DNA of 64,000 nt from Echinarachnius parma (Eukaryota; Echinodermata; Echinoidea; Clypeasteroida; Echinarachniidae), in assembly GCA_037951105.1 (NCBI GenBank), contig JBAMJV010001854.1:1-64000 (forward strand), read 5' to 3'. Both the position numbers and the translations under genes were made by a program. The notes under the pieces were generated by a model. The model was not told where the DNA came from. It did no database searches and saw nothing but the letters and a program-made list of their open reading frames with translations. Shown here piece by piece: positions 47,351 through 59,329 of the stretch. Position 1 is the first letter of the stretch. Each line of letters starts with the position of its first letter.

Positions 47351-48043
47351 CTGTAATCAAATAAAAACCCACAAGAAATATTACAAATATGTATTTTTAA
47401 ATACAAATATGCAACAGCTACATGAACAAATCCTTAGCTTAGCCCGTTTAATGAACATTTAGTTACATGAAAAAGAAGTCAAGTAGTTCTAAAAAGTTCA
47501 TTAAAAGTTAATAGAAGTTCAATGATGCTTACATGGCAAAAACACATAAACGACTACGATACAGGGCTGGTGTCATTAGAAAATCAGCCGTTTGCGCAAA
47601 AAGGGGCGCGCTCCAGACACCTGAAATTCTCAACAAAAAATTAATTTAAAAAAAGGGGAATGTAATGTTTGGTTCAAATAATTATTCGGTAGAGAGCTCA
47701 TCAAAAAACAATTTTAAAGTATTTTCAAAAATATGTTCAACATTTTATTGCAATCTGATATATTCATTAATGTTTCAGCTGTTTCTGAACATTTTTTTCT
47801 CAAAGTTTATTCTGAGTTTTTAAATGTGTACTTTTTTCAAATACAATTCTCAGTTCTTTTCATAACCTTAGGCAAACAATATTTATCGAAGCTCCTCTAA
47901 ACCAAACTGCACTGTCCCTAGCTGTAGAAGTATATCGTGAGTCTTGTTTAGTAGTTATTTTGTTTCTCTAGTCGCGTTGGCGTACAAATAATCATTAGCA
48001 TGATAATTGTAGATGTTAGAGGCAGTTGATCAAATTAACTTAC

Positions 48044-51000
48044 CTTGATGTTTGGGGATCTTCTCCCTCGAAGAAGCGCGACTGTTGCAGCTCTTCCTTG
48101 TCACATATGCGGCATTTTCTCGGGCAGATTTCACCGCAGAGTCCGATGCAAGGGTGGCCACACTTTCGTTTCTTCGGACAGGGTTTGTCGCATGGAGGTC
48201 GGTTGCACGGCTCACAGCACAGGTTGGTGCACTCGTGGTGATCACATTTCCAGTTGCATCGCTTCATGCACACGTCACATGTATTACCGCACGAATCCTT
48301 GCACTGGGTGTGGCGGCAACGTCGGTTGCACTTATTGCGACAGAGAGAACACGGTATTCCACAGTTCTGAGGGCATCTGTGCCCACAGACAAGTTCCTTG
48401 TTGCATATCTCAGCGCAGCGTACATGGACCCCGCAGCGACACTGCCCACACGTACCCACGCACTCGTGTCCGCATTCCAGTTTAGCTGTGCACTTGATGT
48501 AGCACGACCCGGGTTCATCGCAGCAGCGAACAGTCACTAAATGTTTACATGGCCAGTCACTTCTAGTTATCGACTCCGTGCATTCCTTGCTACATGTTGT
48601 TCCGCAGATTTCTTGGCAGACGTGACCACATTGGAGTTTAAGCTTACATCTTTCGACACAAACGGCATCGTCCACTTCCGCTGAACATGCCATGATCTGG
48701 GTGTGACCACAATACAGCGTTGTCTTGACCTGCTCAACGCATTTGCCTTTCTTGAAGCACTTTTCTGTCAGTATGTGCCCGCACTCCAGTCGTTTGTCAG
48801 TCACGATTTTGCATTTCACAGCAGTTTCGTCGATGTGGCAGAAAAGGGTATGCTTGTGCTTACAAGGCAATTCTTTCACAACCTCTACGTGGCATTTGAC
48901 TTCTGACGAATTTGTACAACACTCCATCTGAGCGGTATGGTGACAAGAAAGTTCTCGTTCAACTTTTTCATAGCAGCGGCCTCTTTCCCGGCATTCCTCC
49001 GTCTTTGTGTGGCCACATTCAAGAGGCCTTTCAACCATGATTTTACATTCCTTGTCAAGACCTTCTGGACTCACATGGCACATGAGAAACCGTTTGTGGT
49101 TGCACTCAAGTGTTTTCTCTACCATTTCAGTGCACTCGATAGACATCACGCTTGTGGAGCACTTCGCCAGACACGTGTGACCACACGGCAACACTTTTTC
49201 AACCAGCACCGAACATGTGGCTGGACAAGGTTCGGAGCATTTCTTGGGGCATTTGTGCATTTCAGTACATATCAGCTGCATGCAAGGAGCCTTACACTTA
49301 TAAAGCGTATGATCTCGATCAATTGGATGACATTTCAACCGACAAACATGGCCACAGTCTAGTCGAGCATCACATGCTTTGTTGCATCCTCCTTCGGGAA
49401 CTTTGGTGAAATCTTCCGATACCTTCACTTCGGTCTTCTGGTCAGGGTGGTTGACACACTCAAGAACGAGCGATTTTCCTATGAGTTCATGGGACGCAAG
49501 ATCATTCACAATCCCTTTCCACATGTCGCTCTTTTTGGCAAAGAGTGTGAAGTTTCCGATGCAATACAGACCCTTCTTTGCCCTCGACAACGCAACGCAA
49601 ACTCGGTTCGAGGTCCCCAAGAAACCAATCTTTCCACCATCGTTACTCCTGACGAAAGAAAGAAGGATGATGTCATTCTCTTCCCCTTGGTAGTTATCGA
49701 CAGAAGCAACTCTAACACCTCGAAAGATGTCTCGTTTCATCATCTGTTTGAATTGCAGCAATTGACCAGTGTATGCTGTCAGGATGGTAATTTGATTCTG
49801 ACTGTATCCTTGTTGAAGAAGGTAGTTGCAAAGCCCAATCATTAACTTCACTTCGTGCAGGTTGAAATGGCTTTGCGTATCTTCCATGGCATCTTCTGGT
49901 TCTGTGTGGTCAATGAAGAATATATCCTTCTCCGTACCTTGTACACTACCATATTCCGTAACTGATTCGTGGTCGTGGAGGTTGTCGTAGAAGTGTCTCT
50001 TCATGATATCAGACAGTTCAACTCTCATGCGATGCTGAAGTTCCAGTTGGACGTATGGGAATCCGTTGTTGATTAGTCTTTCAAACAAAGACACATCAAG
50101 GTGATACTTCCTGGCGAGCATGTAGACGTTTGGCTTTGGTCGAAGTTGCTGATGGTCGCCTATGAGAATGAGTTGCTGACATGAGGCACTCAGTGACGTG
50201 ACTATGTGAGCTTCGAGTACTTCGGCCGCCTCTTCTACGATGACGATCTTTGGTTTGACTCTCTGGAGGACGTGTTGGTGATTAGCGGCTCCTGTCGTGG
50301 TCATACCTATGATGGTTGCTTCTTTGAGAATCTGATATTTCTCCACAGACCTTGCTTCCTCTAGCTGGGAGCATAGCTGTTTGAATGCAGTTTCGTGATG
50401 TTCAAGTTGTTTTTCTTGGTAGGCAACGTAGTTTTTCAGCCACACATGATATAGCGCCCATCGTTCATTCGATCGCAGTCGCCAGACATCGGAGATATTT
50501 GCCAACGTGTGATGGTCAATTTGATCAGTACCTTGCATCTTTTTCTGTAGGAACCGTTTCAGTTTGCGTACATTTGGCGTTTTCAACTCGTCAATGTCAA
50601 ACCCGAGAAAGATGTAGTCCTCGCCAATGTCAACCGTCTCTTCTTCATAATCTTCATCAATCATTCTCTCGGATTCTATCATCGCCCTCTCGTTTTCTAC
50701 ATCTACTACGGCAGGGCCGGTGTTGTCCTGTTTTGGCTCTTCCCTGCCACTGGTTTTGCCAGCTTCATCACTATCTGCTTCTACCTCTGCCTCTCTCGTG
50801 GCAGCTGCTTGAGCTTGGACTGTTTGATTTTCATCCCAATCGTCATCAGTCTGACACTCACAGAGTAACCACTCAACAAGCCAAGACTGTACTGGTTTGA
50901 GATTCCAAAGCCGCAAGAGACTGTTGTATTGATCCCAAGTCATGAAATGTCCAAGTTCGATCTCATTGATGATTCCATTCTTCGCCCCATGTAGCCTTGC

Positions 51001-53370
51001 CTGCGTTCTCTCGACTAAGATCTTGGCAGTGTCCACTTCTTTCTTGACGTGGCGAACTCTTCTCTTGATGATTTCCCCATCGTCTCTATTTCCCCTTCGA
51101 ACAAGGCGATTCAGATTGTATGGCTCCAATTCGGCACTCTTACTCCGACTTCCTACTCGAACTATGCCTGACGTGTGAAATTTAAGAATGCCTTCCAAGA
51201 ACTGATCAAGGGCGTGATTGGTGAAGCATACCAAGAGAATCGGTCCTGGGTCTTTGCTGTACCAAAGCGCCATATTTCCCAGAAGAATCTGCACTATCTT
51301 CAGCCCAATGTACGTCTTCCCTGTTCCAGGTGGTCCTTGGATGATCGACATTTCCTTAGTTAGAGCCGTTTTGACAGCTTCCAATTGCGACTCGTCCAGC
51401 TGCACCATGGTTCCAGATGGCCAGGTTGATTCATCTAGTACCGTCACGTGGCTGCGTTGCGAATCTTGACTGTATTCAGGTGTCATGATGGGTGAAATAT
51501 CCATGGTTGCTGGTCTTGCTTCCAGTTCGTCTTCAACAAAAAGGTCGTCGAAAAGAAAATGTCTTCGAACATTGACCCTTGGTGCTGGCATGGATGGGGT
51601 ATCAAAGATATAGGATGGTGCTTCTACATCCTTACATAGGTTCAGAGTGTACCGTGACAGTGGCAGCGAAGCGGTCGACATTCGTTGTAGTCCCAGAAGG
51701 ACGGGTCGATATGCCTCGAAGAACACTGTTGACTCTGCCATCACAAATGTTTGGTTCTGCAGACACGACGCATCATCGTGATCAACTAGTGAAATGGTGA
51801 TGCAGCCCTTCTCCAGGTTTTCCGCGTCCCGCTTAGCAACTGTTGCGAACAAATACGTCTTGAAGTCGTCGGATGATAACATCAGCAGAGATCCGAACAT
51901 GAGTCGTTTCGAAATTTGCCACCGTACATGTTTGAGCTTCTTGAATGACACGCAGTATGAGAGTCCAGAGAAATCACGTACAGCACCGACGTACTGAACG
52001 TCTTCGTAGATCCTAACTTCCGAGAGCCTTGCCCTTCGATCGGGATGTGCTTTCTTGAAGGCGAGGTATTCAGAAATACCTGCTCGTAGGGGATATATGA
52101 AATCTTCTTTCAAAAGCCTGAACTGTACGTCAAGGTAGTGGTCAGCATCAGCATACACTCCTCTTGTGAGATGAGGTCGTAGGAAAGGTTGGTATCCAGC
52201 CTCTAACTCTTTTGGTGTAGGAAGGACCGACTGTTGGCGGAAATCATCCGGTGGTGGGTTTTTACTCATTCGATCCACTTGTCGCTTGTGTTCTCTCTCT
52301 AGTTCAATCGTGTTGACTTGTTCGTTCAACTGTTTTACCAAGTCCAAAACTTCATCGCGGAAATGTGAATCCCCTAGTTCTGAAGCAGCATCGGACATGA
52401 ATGTAATAGCAACCTTTATGTCAGAAGCACGGCTTGGAAGGCTCTGAAGAACCACGTTGAATACGGCAATGACATTCCTAAATAGAGACTGTGCTTTGTC
52501 ATCCAATCCTGTGCATCCCGCGGTGCGCAGACGAACAAGAATCAAAGGAAGCTGGGTGCTGAGAAGCTTTGAGTGGACAACCATGGTCATCAGCATGTTC
52601 ACTGTTTCGGCCGCTCCAATGGTGTCACTGATAAAGGCGAGGACATTCCAGAAGAGATGCTGCCGCGTGTCGTCAATGCGTTCCTCATTCAGACCTGCTT
52701 CAAAGCACCCCTTGAGTGAACCTAGCTCGATCGCGGCTTCAGAGGGATCTTTGCGGAGTATTTCCATGAGTAGCCGTGTGCTGATAGGGTTGAAATTCCC
52801 TCGTCCCGATGATGTATATGACCTTCCACCGCTGGCGTCCTCTCTTCTACTGCCTCCCTGCCTTCTTCCTCCTCCTCCTCCTCCTCCTGCCCATCTGCCT
52901 CCTCCTCCAATACCTCTTTCCCCTCTTCCTCTTCCACCTCTCCCTCCTCCTCTATTCCCTTCTCCTCCTATCCCTCTTTCTTCTGTCCCTCTGCCGCCTC
53001 TTCTTCCTCCTCCCCCTCCTCCTCTATCATGATATTGTGTTTCTCGGCTCCCCCTTACATGGTTTGAACCTCTTCCCCTACCCGCATTTGAACTCCTGTC
53101 TCTCATCTCTCCATCGACTCTGTAGTCATAATCGCTCGTTCTTCTGCTATTCTCTCTCCATTGCCTCCCTTGATTTCTATCTCTGTCATAGTGTCTCTCT
53201 TCTCGTTCGTCTTGATCACGTTGCCTTCCTTCTTGCCATCTGGGCGCTCCTCCTCTTTGACCCCGTCCTCTTGCACTCCGACCCCTCGCGTTACCACCGG
53301 ACGGGTTCCCATGGTTACGTGTCTCTCGTCCCGCGTATTCCGCTTCGTCAGAGTAGTTTGCCCCAAACAT
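48044..53370 (-). CDS. ZNFX1: ZNFX1 (NFX1-type zinc-finger helicase), exon 1
   Basis: ZNFX1 is an SF1 RNA helicase with NFX1-type zinc fingers; in vertebrates it acts as a mitochondrion-associated dsRNA sensor and in nematodes in small-RNA inheritance. ATG 53370 has A at -3 and an in-frame TAA eight codons upstream. Residues 1-195 are a Gly/Arg-rich disordered tail. Residues about 195-370 are helical (ARM-like, starting ISTRLLMEILRKDPSEAAIE). The helicase core has Walker A GPPGTGKT at 679-686, motif II VEEAAEV near 1045-1051, motif III IGDHQQL near 1072, motif V DNYQGEENDI near 1227 and motif VI CVALSRA near 1257. Residues about 1320-1765 hold repeated Cys/His NFX1-type fingers (CGHxCxxxC spacing). 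An acidic insert with long Glu/Asp runs lies between motifs I and II. The exon ends ATCAAG|GTAAGT, leaving two bases. Confidence 0.96.
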
Positions 53371-53638
53371 CTTTGGTATACAGCTGTGGATTTAAATGGG
53401 ACAAAAACAAAACTTCTCTTTGTGATTAAATGGGCGCAAATTTAAATACGTCAATGAACTGCATTTTTCCCCCGTGAACTATAACAAGAGAAGGCACCGT
53501 TTGATACGATATGACCTGATGGAAACGTTCAGATTTCCGAACGATTAGCTAAAACTAGCAATGCATATCTTGTTTATGAAGCCTCCCTATTTGAAAACAT
53601 GTGAAGAGCTTAGCTGCTGTACATGCATTCTTGCTTCT

Positions 53639-54007
53639 TTAAAGGGGTAGTTCACTTTATTTGGTCAAAATCGGTTCAGAAATGGCTGAAATATCAATAA
53701 ATGTATCCGATCGAAATACATTTGTGCTCCAAATTTATTCGATGATTTAAAAAAAAAAACTCTTCTTCAAAAAATTTAAAAAGCGGTTTTTAAATAGTTG
53801 TTGATGATCTCTCTATTTAATAATTTTTTCAACAACACATCACATGCATAATTTTGTACGAAAAAGTGTTTAAAATAATGCCCTTTTAGAGAGCGCCCTC
53901 TTGTGTTTGAATGGCTCTTTTTAATGATACCAGGCTTTTTACTTAGTCGTTTGCAATTGTGTATACCTTTCGAGCATGGTGGAGTTATAACTATTAGTTT
54001 GTAATAG
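53639..54007 (-). mobile_element. MITE-A, truncated copy upstream of ZNFX1
   Basis: Reverse-orientation copy with terminus TTAAAGGGGTAGTTCAC (like the 41423 subfamily). It stops after ATTAGTTTGTAATA, so the far terminus is missing. Another very decayed piece lies at about 47640-47925. Confidence 0.75.
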
Positions 54008-55272
54008 GCTTTACTACTAATCATTCAAAGAAATGCATGTCAATCACATACACATGTCTTATCAAAATCTGTTCGGTAAACAAGTTTAATCTACATTGGA
54101 TTATGTTCAAATTTGTTTATAATATCAACGGCTATGCGAGCCTCGTCTACCATCTTGACCATATGTATGTTTTTAATTGAAAGTCAGATATCTCCAAACA
54201 TATACAATCGTTAGCCAAATTACAAAAAAAAAAGTTATTTGAAACGAGCTTGTACGACTGTGAAATCGTCCAATTGTTATTAGAGACTGATTGAATTTGT
54301 GAGGAAATACGGTAGCGATGATACGGGGGACATGATATGCATGGGGTCGACACGCAATGACACGACAATTATCAACTTCCCACCAATACGTTTAACACAT
54401 ATTTATAATATTGATCATTTCTATTTTTTTTCCTTCTCTATTTGCCATAAATAAGCATTTTAAACCGCATAAGACGAAATCATACTTAAAATACACTTTC
54501 AATCCTCCCTGTTCATTATTTAAATACATATGTTTATTCGAATTTCTTTTCTCCCCATGGGGGGTACTCGAATCATTAGATCAAAGAGGGTCTTGGAAAT
54601 TGACCTGCCAAGAGTGACATTACGCTCGCCAGCTTAAAGGGAAAGTTTATATAAGCTTTTAAGCAGATTGTTTGAAAAAGAAACAATTTTAGATACCTAA
54701 TAGCGAAAGTTTGAGCAGATTTGGATAATCCAATCAGGAATTATGATTTTTCAAAGTTTTGATCAAAATCTTGTTTGCTGCCCTCTTTGTCACCTTTTTG
54801 CTAAATCTCAGATAATCATTAGAGAACAGGTAAATGTGCATGCATTTAAGGTTAAACTTCCTCAACTGGTCCATTGAAATCCACGAAGAATGAACAAATG
54901 TGAAAATATATGTACAAAGTCAGTGGAAGGTTGACCACTAGGCTATATCACAGATGTTGGCAAATTGCCATTTTGAGAGGGCGGCAAACAAAAATTACCG
55001 AAATCATAACTTTTGGACTGGAACATCCAAATTTGCTCAAACGTTTACAGTTGGGCTTCTTAAATTGTTTTCCTTTCATTTAATCCAATAAGTACTTGGG
55101 GAACTTCCCCTTTAATTGGCTCGGCTTCAGTCAGTTCTTTGTCGCACCAGTACCAAGCGGTGAAAATTATTGTGTGGACGCACGAGCAGCGCGGCGGCCG
55201 CGGGGGTCTAGAGAGCGGCGACTGTATACAAGAATTTGGAGCAGCAAACGGCGTCGCGAATTCATGGGTTTA
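54008..55272. other. Upstream of ZNFX1: no gene found
   Basis: AT-rich sequence. From about 54636 to 55110 a palindromic element is likely: GCTTAAAGGGAAAGTTTATA and TTTGAGCAGATTTGGATAATC on the left match, in reverse complement, GAACATCCAAATTTGCTCAAA and ACTTCCCCTTTAATTGGC on the right, giving another TTAA-type MITE. Confidence 0.6.
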
Positions 55273-55822
55273 TACAGGGTGCCTCCCCCCCCCCCCCCAA
55301 AAAAAAAAAAAAAAAAAAAAAAAAAACGGAAAAGGTTATAAAAAAATTATGCCATTTTAAAGAAACGTAAAGACTATGTTCACTGGATAGACAATCCTTT
55401 TAAAGGAAATTTGATACCAAGAACATTAATTTTGGTCTAGTATTTTTAGTTTTAGGGCGTCTTTAATGACATTATATCAGGTTCTTACTCACTCACAATC
55501 ATGCTCCTTCGCTTTCAACCTCGGGTTTTCTGCTGAATGAACATGGACATATTATAAGTATTCGTACTGATCACTGCTTGAAACTCTGACGGGCATGAAT
55601 GGCTATTTTTCAGACACCAACTTCGTAGAAATTGACACAAATCTGAACCTGACATGTTGTCACAGAAGATGCCATAAAATAAAAACTACTCGAGCAAAAT
55701 TGCTGTTCTTGGTATCAAATTTCCTTTAAAAAGATTATATCCAGTGAACCTATAGAGTCTATATTATACGTTTGTTTATACTGGCAATACCCGTTCCGTT
55801 TTTTTCTGGGCCACCATATATA
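55273..55822 (+). mobile_element. MITE-D relative with poly-C/poly-A tract
   Basis: Shares the inner arms of the 14754 copy (TGATACCAAGAACA against TGTTCTTGGTATCA) and ends TTCTGGGCCACCA. The left end runs into a C tract followed by about 28 A, so that terminus is corrupted. Confidence 0.7.
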
Positions 55823-56593
55823 GAGCGGCTAGGATACTATACAGTATGTCTCCAAAAGAATGGTAAAGTTGGAAAATATTCTTTTACGGTATGATGGTAA
55901 TTTGAAAAATATACATTATATTATATGGTGTCACATTAAAGGAAAATAATCAGTTGGTTTTTATTTCAGCTTAATTGGGTTTGTCAGTCGTGAGATATGG
56001 TTGTTTGTTTGCAAAATATCGAAATCCACTTTGTGCCAATTTACGGTATGTGCATTACATAACTTACCAAAACGTAATTTTGTTCGAGCAAAAATAAGTA
56101 GCAAGTAATTAATTATTCAATTGGCTAAATATGATGCTTAAATATGTTGTAACCAATGCCTGAATTCCATTTTAATGGATTTCACGCCTTTTGTTGGATC
56201 AACAGAGGCTTTACAAAATCTTCAAAGATTCGTCAACTGAAGTAGTGATTTATCATTAATGCGTGTTATTACAATGCGAGCCTTTGCTATACACTTTAAC
56301 ATCAGTAAGGTTAACTTTATCAGTAAGGCTTATCAGTAAGGCTCTTTATGGTCTCAATATTCAAACGCAAGGCCTGACAAATGTCTTCAATCAATTCCAG
56401 TAACAGTAACAATGCAAACGCCTTCATTTTTGCAACACATTTCGGATTACTGTCAAAAGTGCTAGGAATCTGAGGCGATCAGAATCCATGTAGCAAGGTC
56501 AATTTTGAAGAACTCTATCCAGAAAACTTGTTTTTTTTAGGGGGAGTGAGTAATTTACAAAAACAACGGGACCGAGACCGAGCCCGGTAAAAT

Positions 56594-56640
56594 GGGGGGG
56601 GGGGGGGGGGGGGGGGTGCGTACGCACCCCCCCCCCCCCC
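56594..56640. repeat. Poly-G/poly-C hairpin
   Basis: 23 G, then TGCGTACGCA, then 14 C: a perfect self-complementary tract. Confidence 0.9.
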
Positions 56641-57129
56641 TGCCCTCCCCTGGCTACGGGCCTGTAATATCATAATAATTAGTGAGAAAACCAATTGTGT
56701 GCAACAAATGTCCGTCGCAATTTCCAGTGCAAATACGCAAATCGGCACAAATGGGTTTTTGTATATTTGTATACAATCAGACATAATTCGAGACCCACTG
56801 AAGGTCATACAAGCAGCATCTGAAAGCACAACTCTTCCCATTTAATATGGTACCAAATAACCTAACGATTTTCATATTATCATATTCCCCCCCCCCCCCC
56901 CCCCCACCCCCCTGACTGTACCGTTCATTTTGAGACATACAGAGTGGGGATCGTACAGGTCTACAATGGTTTACAATTTTTAAAGAAAATTAGATCCTTG
57001 AGAGTGACACTCGGCTCTAAAAAAAAAAAAGGGGGGGGGGGGTATTTAAACAGCCGGCACGCGTGTTGCCAATAGGGAGTTTTCGCTAATGTGAACGAGA
57101 ACGAGTTTCCCGTCCTAGAACGACCGTTT

Positions 57130-57354
57130 CAGGGTGGCCCAGAAATAACGGAACGGGGTATTTGCAATTGTGATAATATGTTCACTGGATAGATAATCTT
57201 TTTAAAAGAAATTCGTTATTTCGAACACCCAAACAAAAACATTACTGTTGATGATATCAAAGTTCTTTTTAAAAGATTATCTATCCAGTGAACCTAGTCT
57301 GTATGTTTCTTTATAATGGAAAGTACCCCGTTCCGTTATTTCTGGGCCACCCTG
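57130..57354 (+). mobile_element. MITE-D short form, near-perfect terminal repeats
   Basis: 225 bp bounded by CAGGGTGGCCCAGAAATAAC and GTTATTTCTGGGCCACCCTG. Most of the interior of the longer family members is absent. Right flank TA. Confidence 0.85.
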
Positions 57355-57357
57355 TAT

Positions 57358-57537
57358 AAGCAAATAATTTGCGTATGACGTAATACTCCACGTTGGCACT
57401 GTTTAACAATAGTAACTAGGTCCGGTAAGCTCCGGCATACTTATCTTGCCGAACCTAGTTACTATTGTTAAGTTTGCCAACGGGGAGTCTATACGTCATA
57501 CGAATATTATTTGCATACATCACAGAAGCGGTCTATT
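57358..57537 (+). mobile_element. MITE-F copy 2, left end truncated
   Basis: Same hairpin family with the right end AGAAGCGGTCTATT intact. The left arm lacks its outer 22 bp or so and abuts the end of the MITE-D element at 57130-57354. Differences from copy 1 show no A-to-G bias. Confidence 0.8.
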
Positions 57538-57636
57538 GAATGTAGTCAACCCGTGCTGTTCACTACCTGTTCGCTGCCTTTGAACCATTTTCGTTTTTAG
57601 TTAACGCGCGTTCAAAATGACGTCGTTCCCTTCTAC

Positions 57637-58335
57637 ACACAATCATGACAAACACTCACACACACCTTACACTTTCAAACATACACATGCGCAAACACAC
57701 GACCCGACTGAACTAACTCCAACACAGACACACACACACATACACGCATTCAATCACACAAAACACACACACACTTACACACACGTATACTCACACGCAC
57801 AAACATCCACTCCCGCACGCACGCACGCACTCGCACTCAAACAAACAACAATGCACACAAACACCCCACACATGCGCTCACACAAACACAAACCCTTACA
57901 CACGCGTATACACACAAACACAACATTAATACTCCCACACATACGCATACAGATACACAACACACACCCACACAAACACAAACACATGAATGCACACTCA
58001 CAAATGCACACAAACACCCACACACGCACATCCACACACACAAACACACACACTCATCCACGCGAGCACTCAAACAAACACAAACACACGCACACACTCA
58101 AACAAAAAACCCATACCCGTAATACGCATACACACACGCACGCAGGCACTCGCATTCCAACAAACAAAAACAAACACATATACACTCACAAACACACACA
58201 CACGCACAAATGCGCACACACGTACACAAAGCCACAAACGCACACATTCAAACACACACGCATACACCAGTTACATAATCCACCACACATACACATACAC
58301 ACGTATAAAACACACACACACACACATATACATGT
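57637..58335 (+). repeat. 0.7-kb CA-rich low-complexity tract
   Basis: Long imperfect CACACA tract with AAACA and CGCA variants, open in several frames on both strands (the longest 246 codons of His/Thr-rich sequence). There is no splice or domain evidence for a protein. Confidence 0.9.
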
Positions 58336-58488
58336 TGATACTTCTCTGATTACGTAATTCTGAAGACGGTGCACTGGATTTTCCGACGAACCTGAAATCG
58401 GGCATGAACTAGTGCTCAGATTGGCCAGACGACGAGAGAGAACGTAAGTGACGTAATTTCTCGCCTAAATGACGTCATTTCTTCTAGT

Positions 58489-58730
58489 AGGGGCCACAAA
58501 TATGGGTGTTCACTGCAGTTTGGGGTACAATCGTTTTACTTGGCATACAAACTCCTTGGATCAAAAGAAGAAAATTTATCCAAAGAGACACTCTGTATCA
58601 ATTATGGAAATTTGGCCGAATTTGCATAGATACAGAGTGTCTCTTTTGACGAATTTTCTTCTTTTGATCCAAGGAGTATGTATGCCAAGTAAAACAATCG
58701 TACCCCAAAATGCAGTCATGGACCCCTTAA
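58489..58730. repeat. Long-arm palindrome upstream of the LINE
   Basis: GGGGTACAATCGTTTTACTT pairs with AAGTAAAACAATCGTACCCC and pairing extends through CTCCTTGGATCAAAAGAAGA to AGAGACACTCTGTAT, giving arms of about 115 bp with few mismatches. The 101-aa frame over it is an artefact of the palindrome. Confidence 0.82.
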
Positions 58731-59329
58731 CCACCCCACTACTCGTCGTCCTCAGGTTTGCGAAAATACCGTAATATATACGCTAGTACCACCACGATTT
58801 TCCTGATTACTCGATTACGCGCAAATAATGTCGCCGCACGGGTTGAACCACTTTTGTTTCCAACTTTTCAATTATACCAAACTTACAAAACAAGGACCTA
58901 TCATTACTAAAATAAGGTAATGTGACATTTTGTCACTGGCACTGCAAGTCACGCCGAAAATTTGTAAATTTTGAGATTTATGTACAAAACAAAATCTTGT
59001 ATTTATTTATACATATTTTCGGGGGGTCAAAAATAATAGTTCCCTAACACAAATAAAATGAAACGATACAAACAATAAATACACACGAAATCTTCAAAAC
59101 AGTAGAAAACATAACTATTACGCAGGCTCTTCCCATTTTTTAAAAGCATTATTTTTCTGACTGGTCCGATGTAGTAAAAACAATGGTCATTCATCAGAAA
59201 TAAATGATTTATGAGCAAAATATGAACTGTATTATTTGCTTATGTAACCATACATATGTAAATTTGATACCGTGGCAATCGGGCGTTTCAAATTATAATC
59301 ATAATGATTTCCAATGTGTTATTTGGGTC

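Noticed and set aside
48045..49362. Several plus-strand frames of 140-160 codons opposite the ZNFX1 zinc fingers
   Set aside because: Shadows of the minus-strand zinc-finger coding sequence; no recognisable domains.
52457..53429. Plus-strand frames of about 190-206 codons opposite the ZNFX1 5' end
   Set aside because: Antisense shadows of the Gly/Arg-rich coding sequence (Pro/Leu/Ser-rich translation), with no independent evidence.
57617..58357. 246-codon open frame rich in His and Thr
   Set aside because: It is the translation of a CA-dinucleotide tract open in several frames on both strands; no domain or splice signal supports it.
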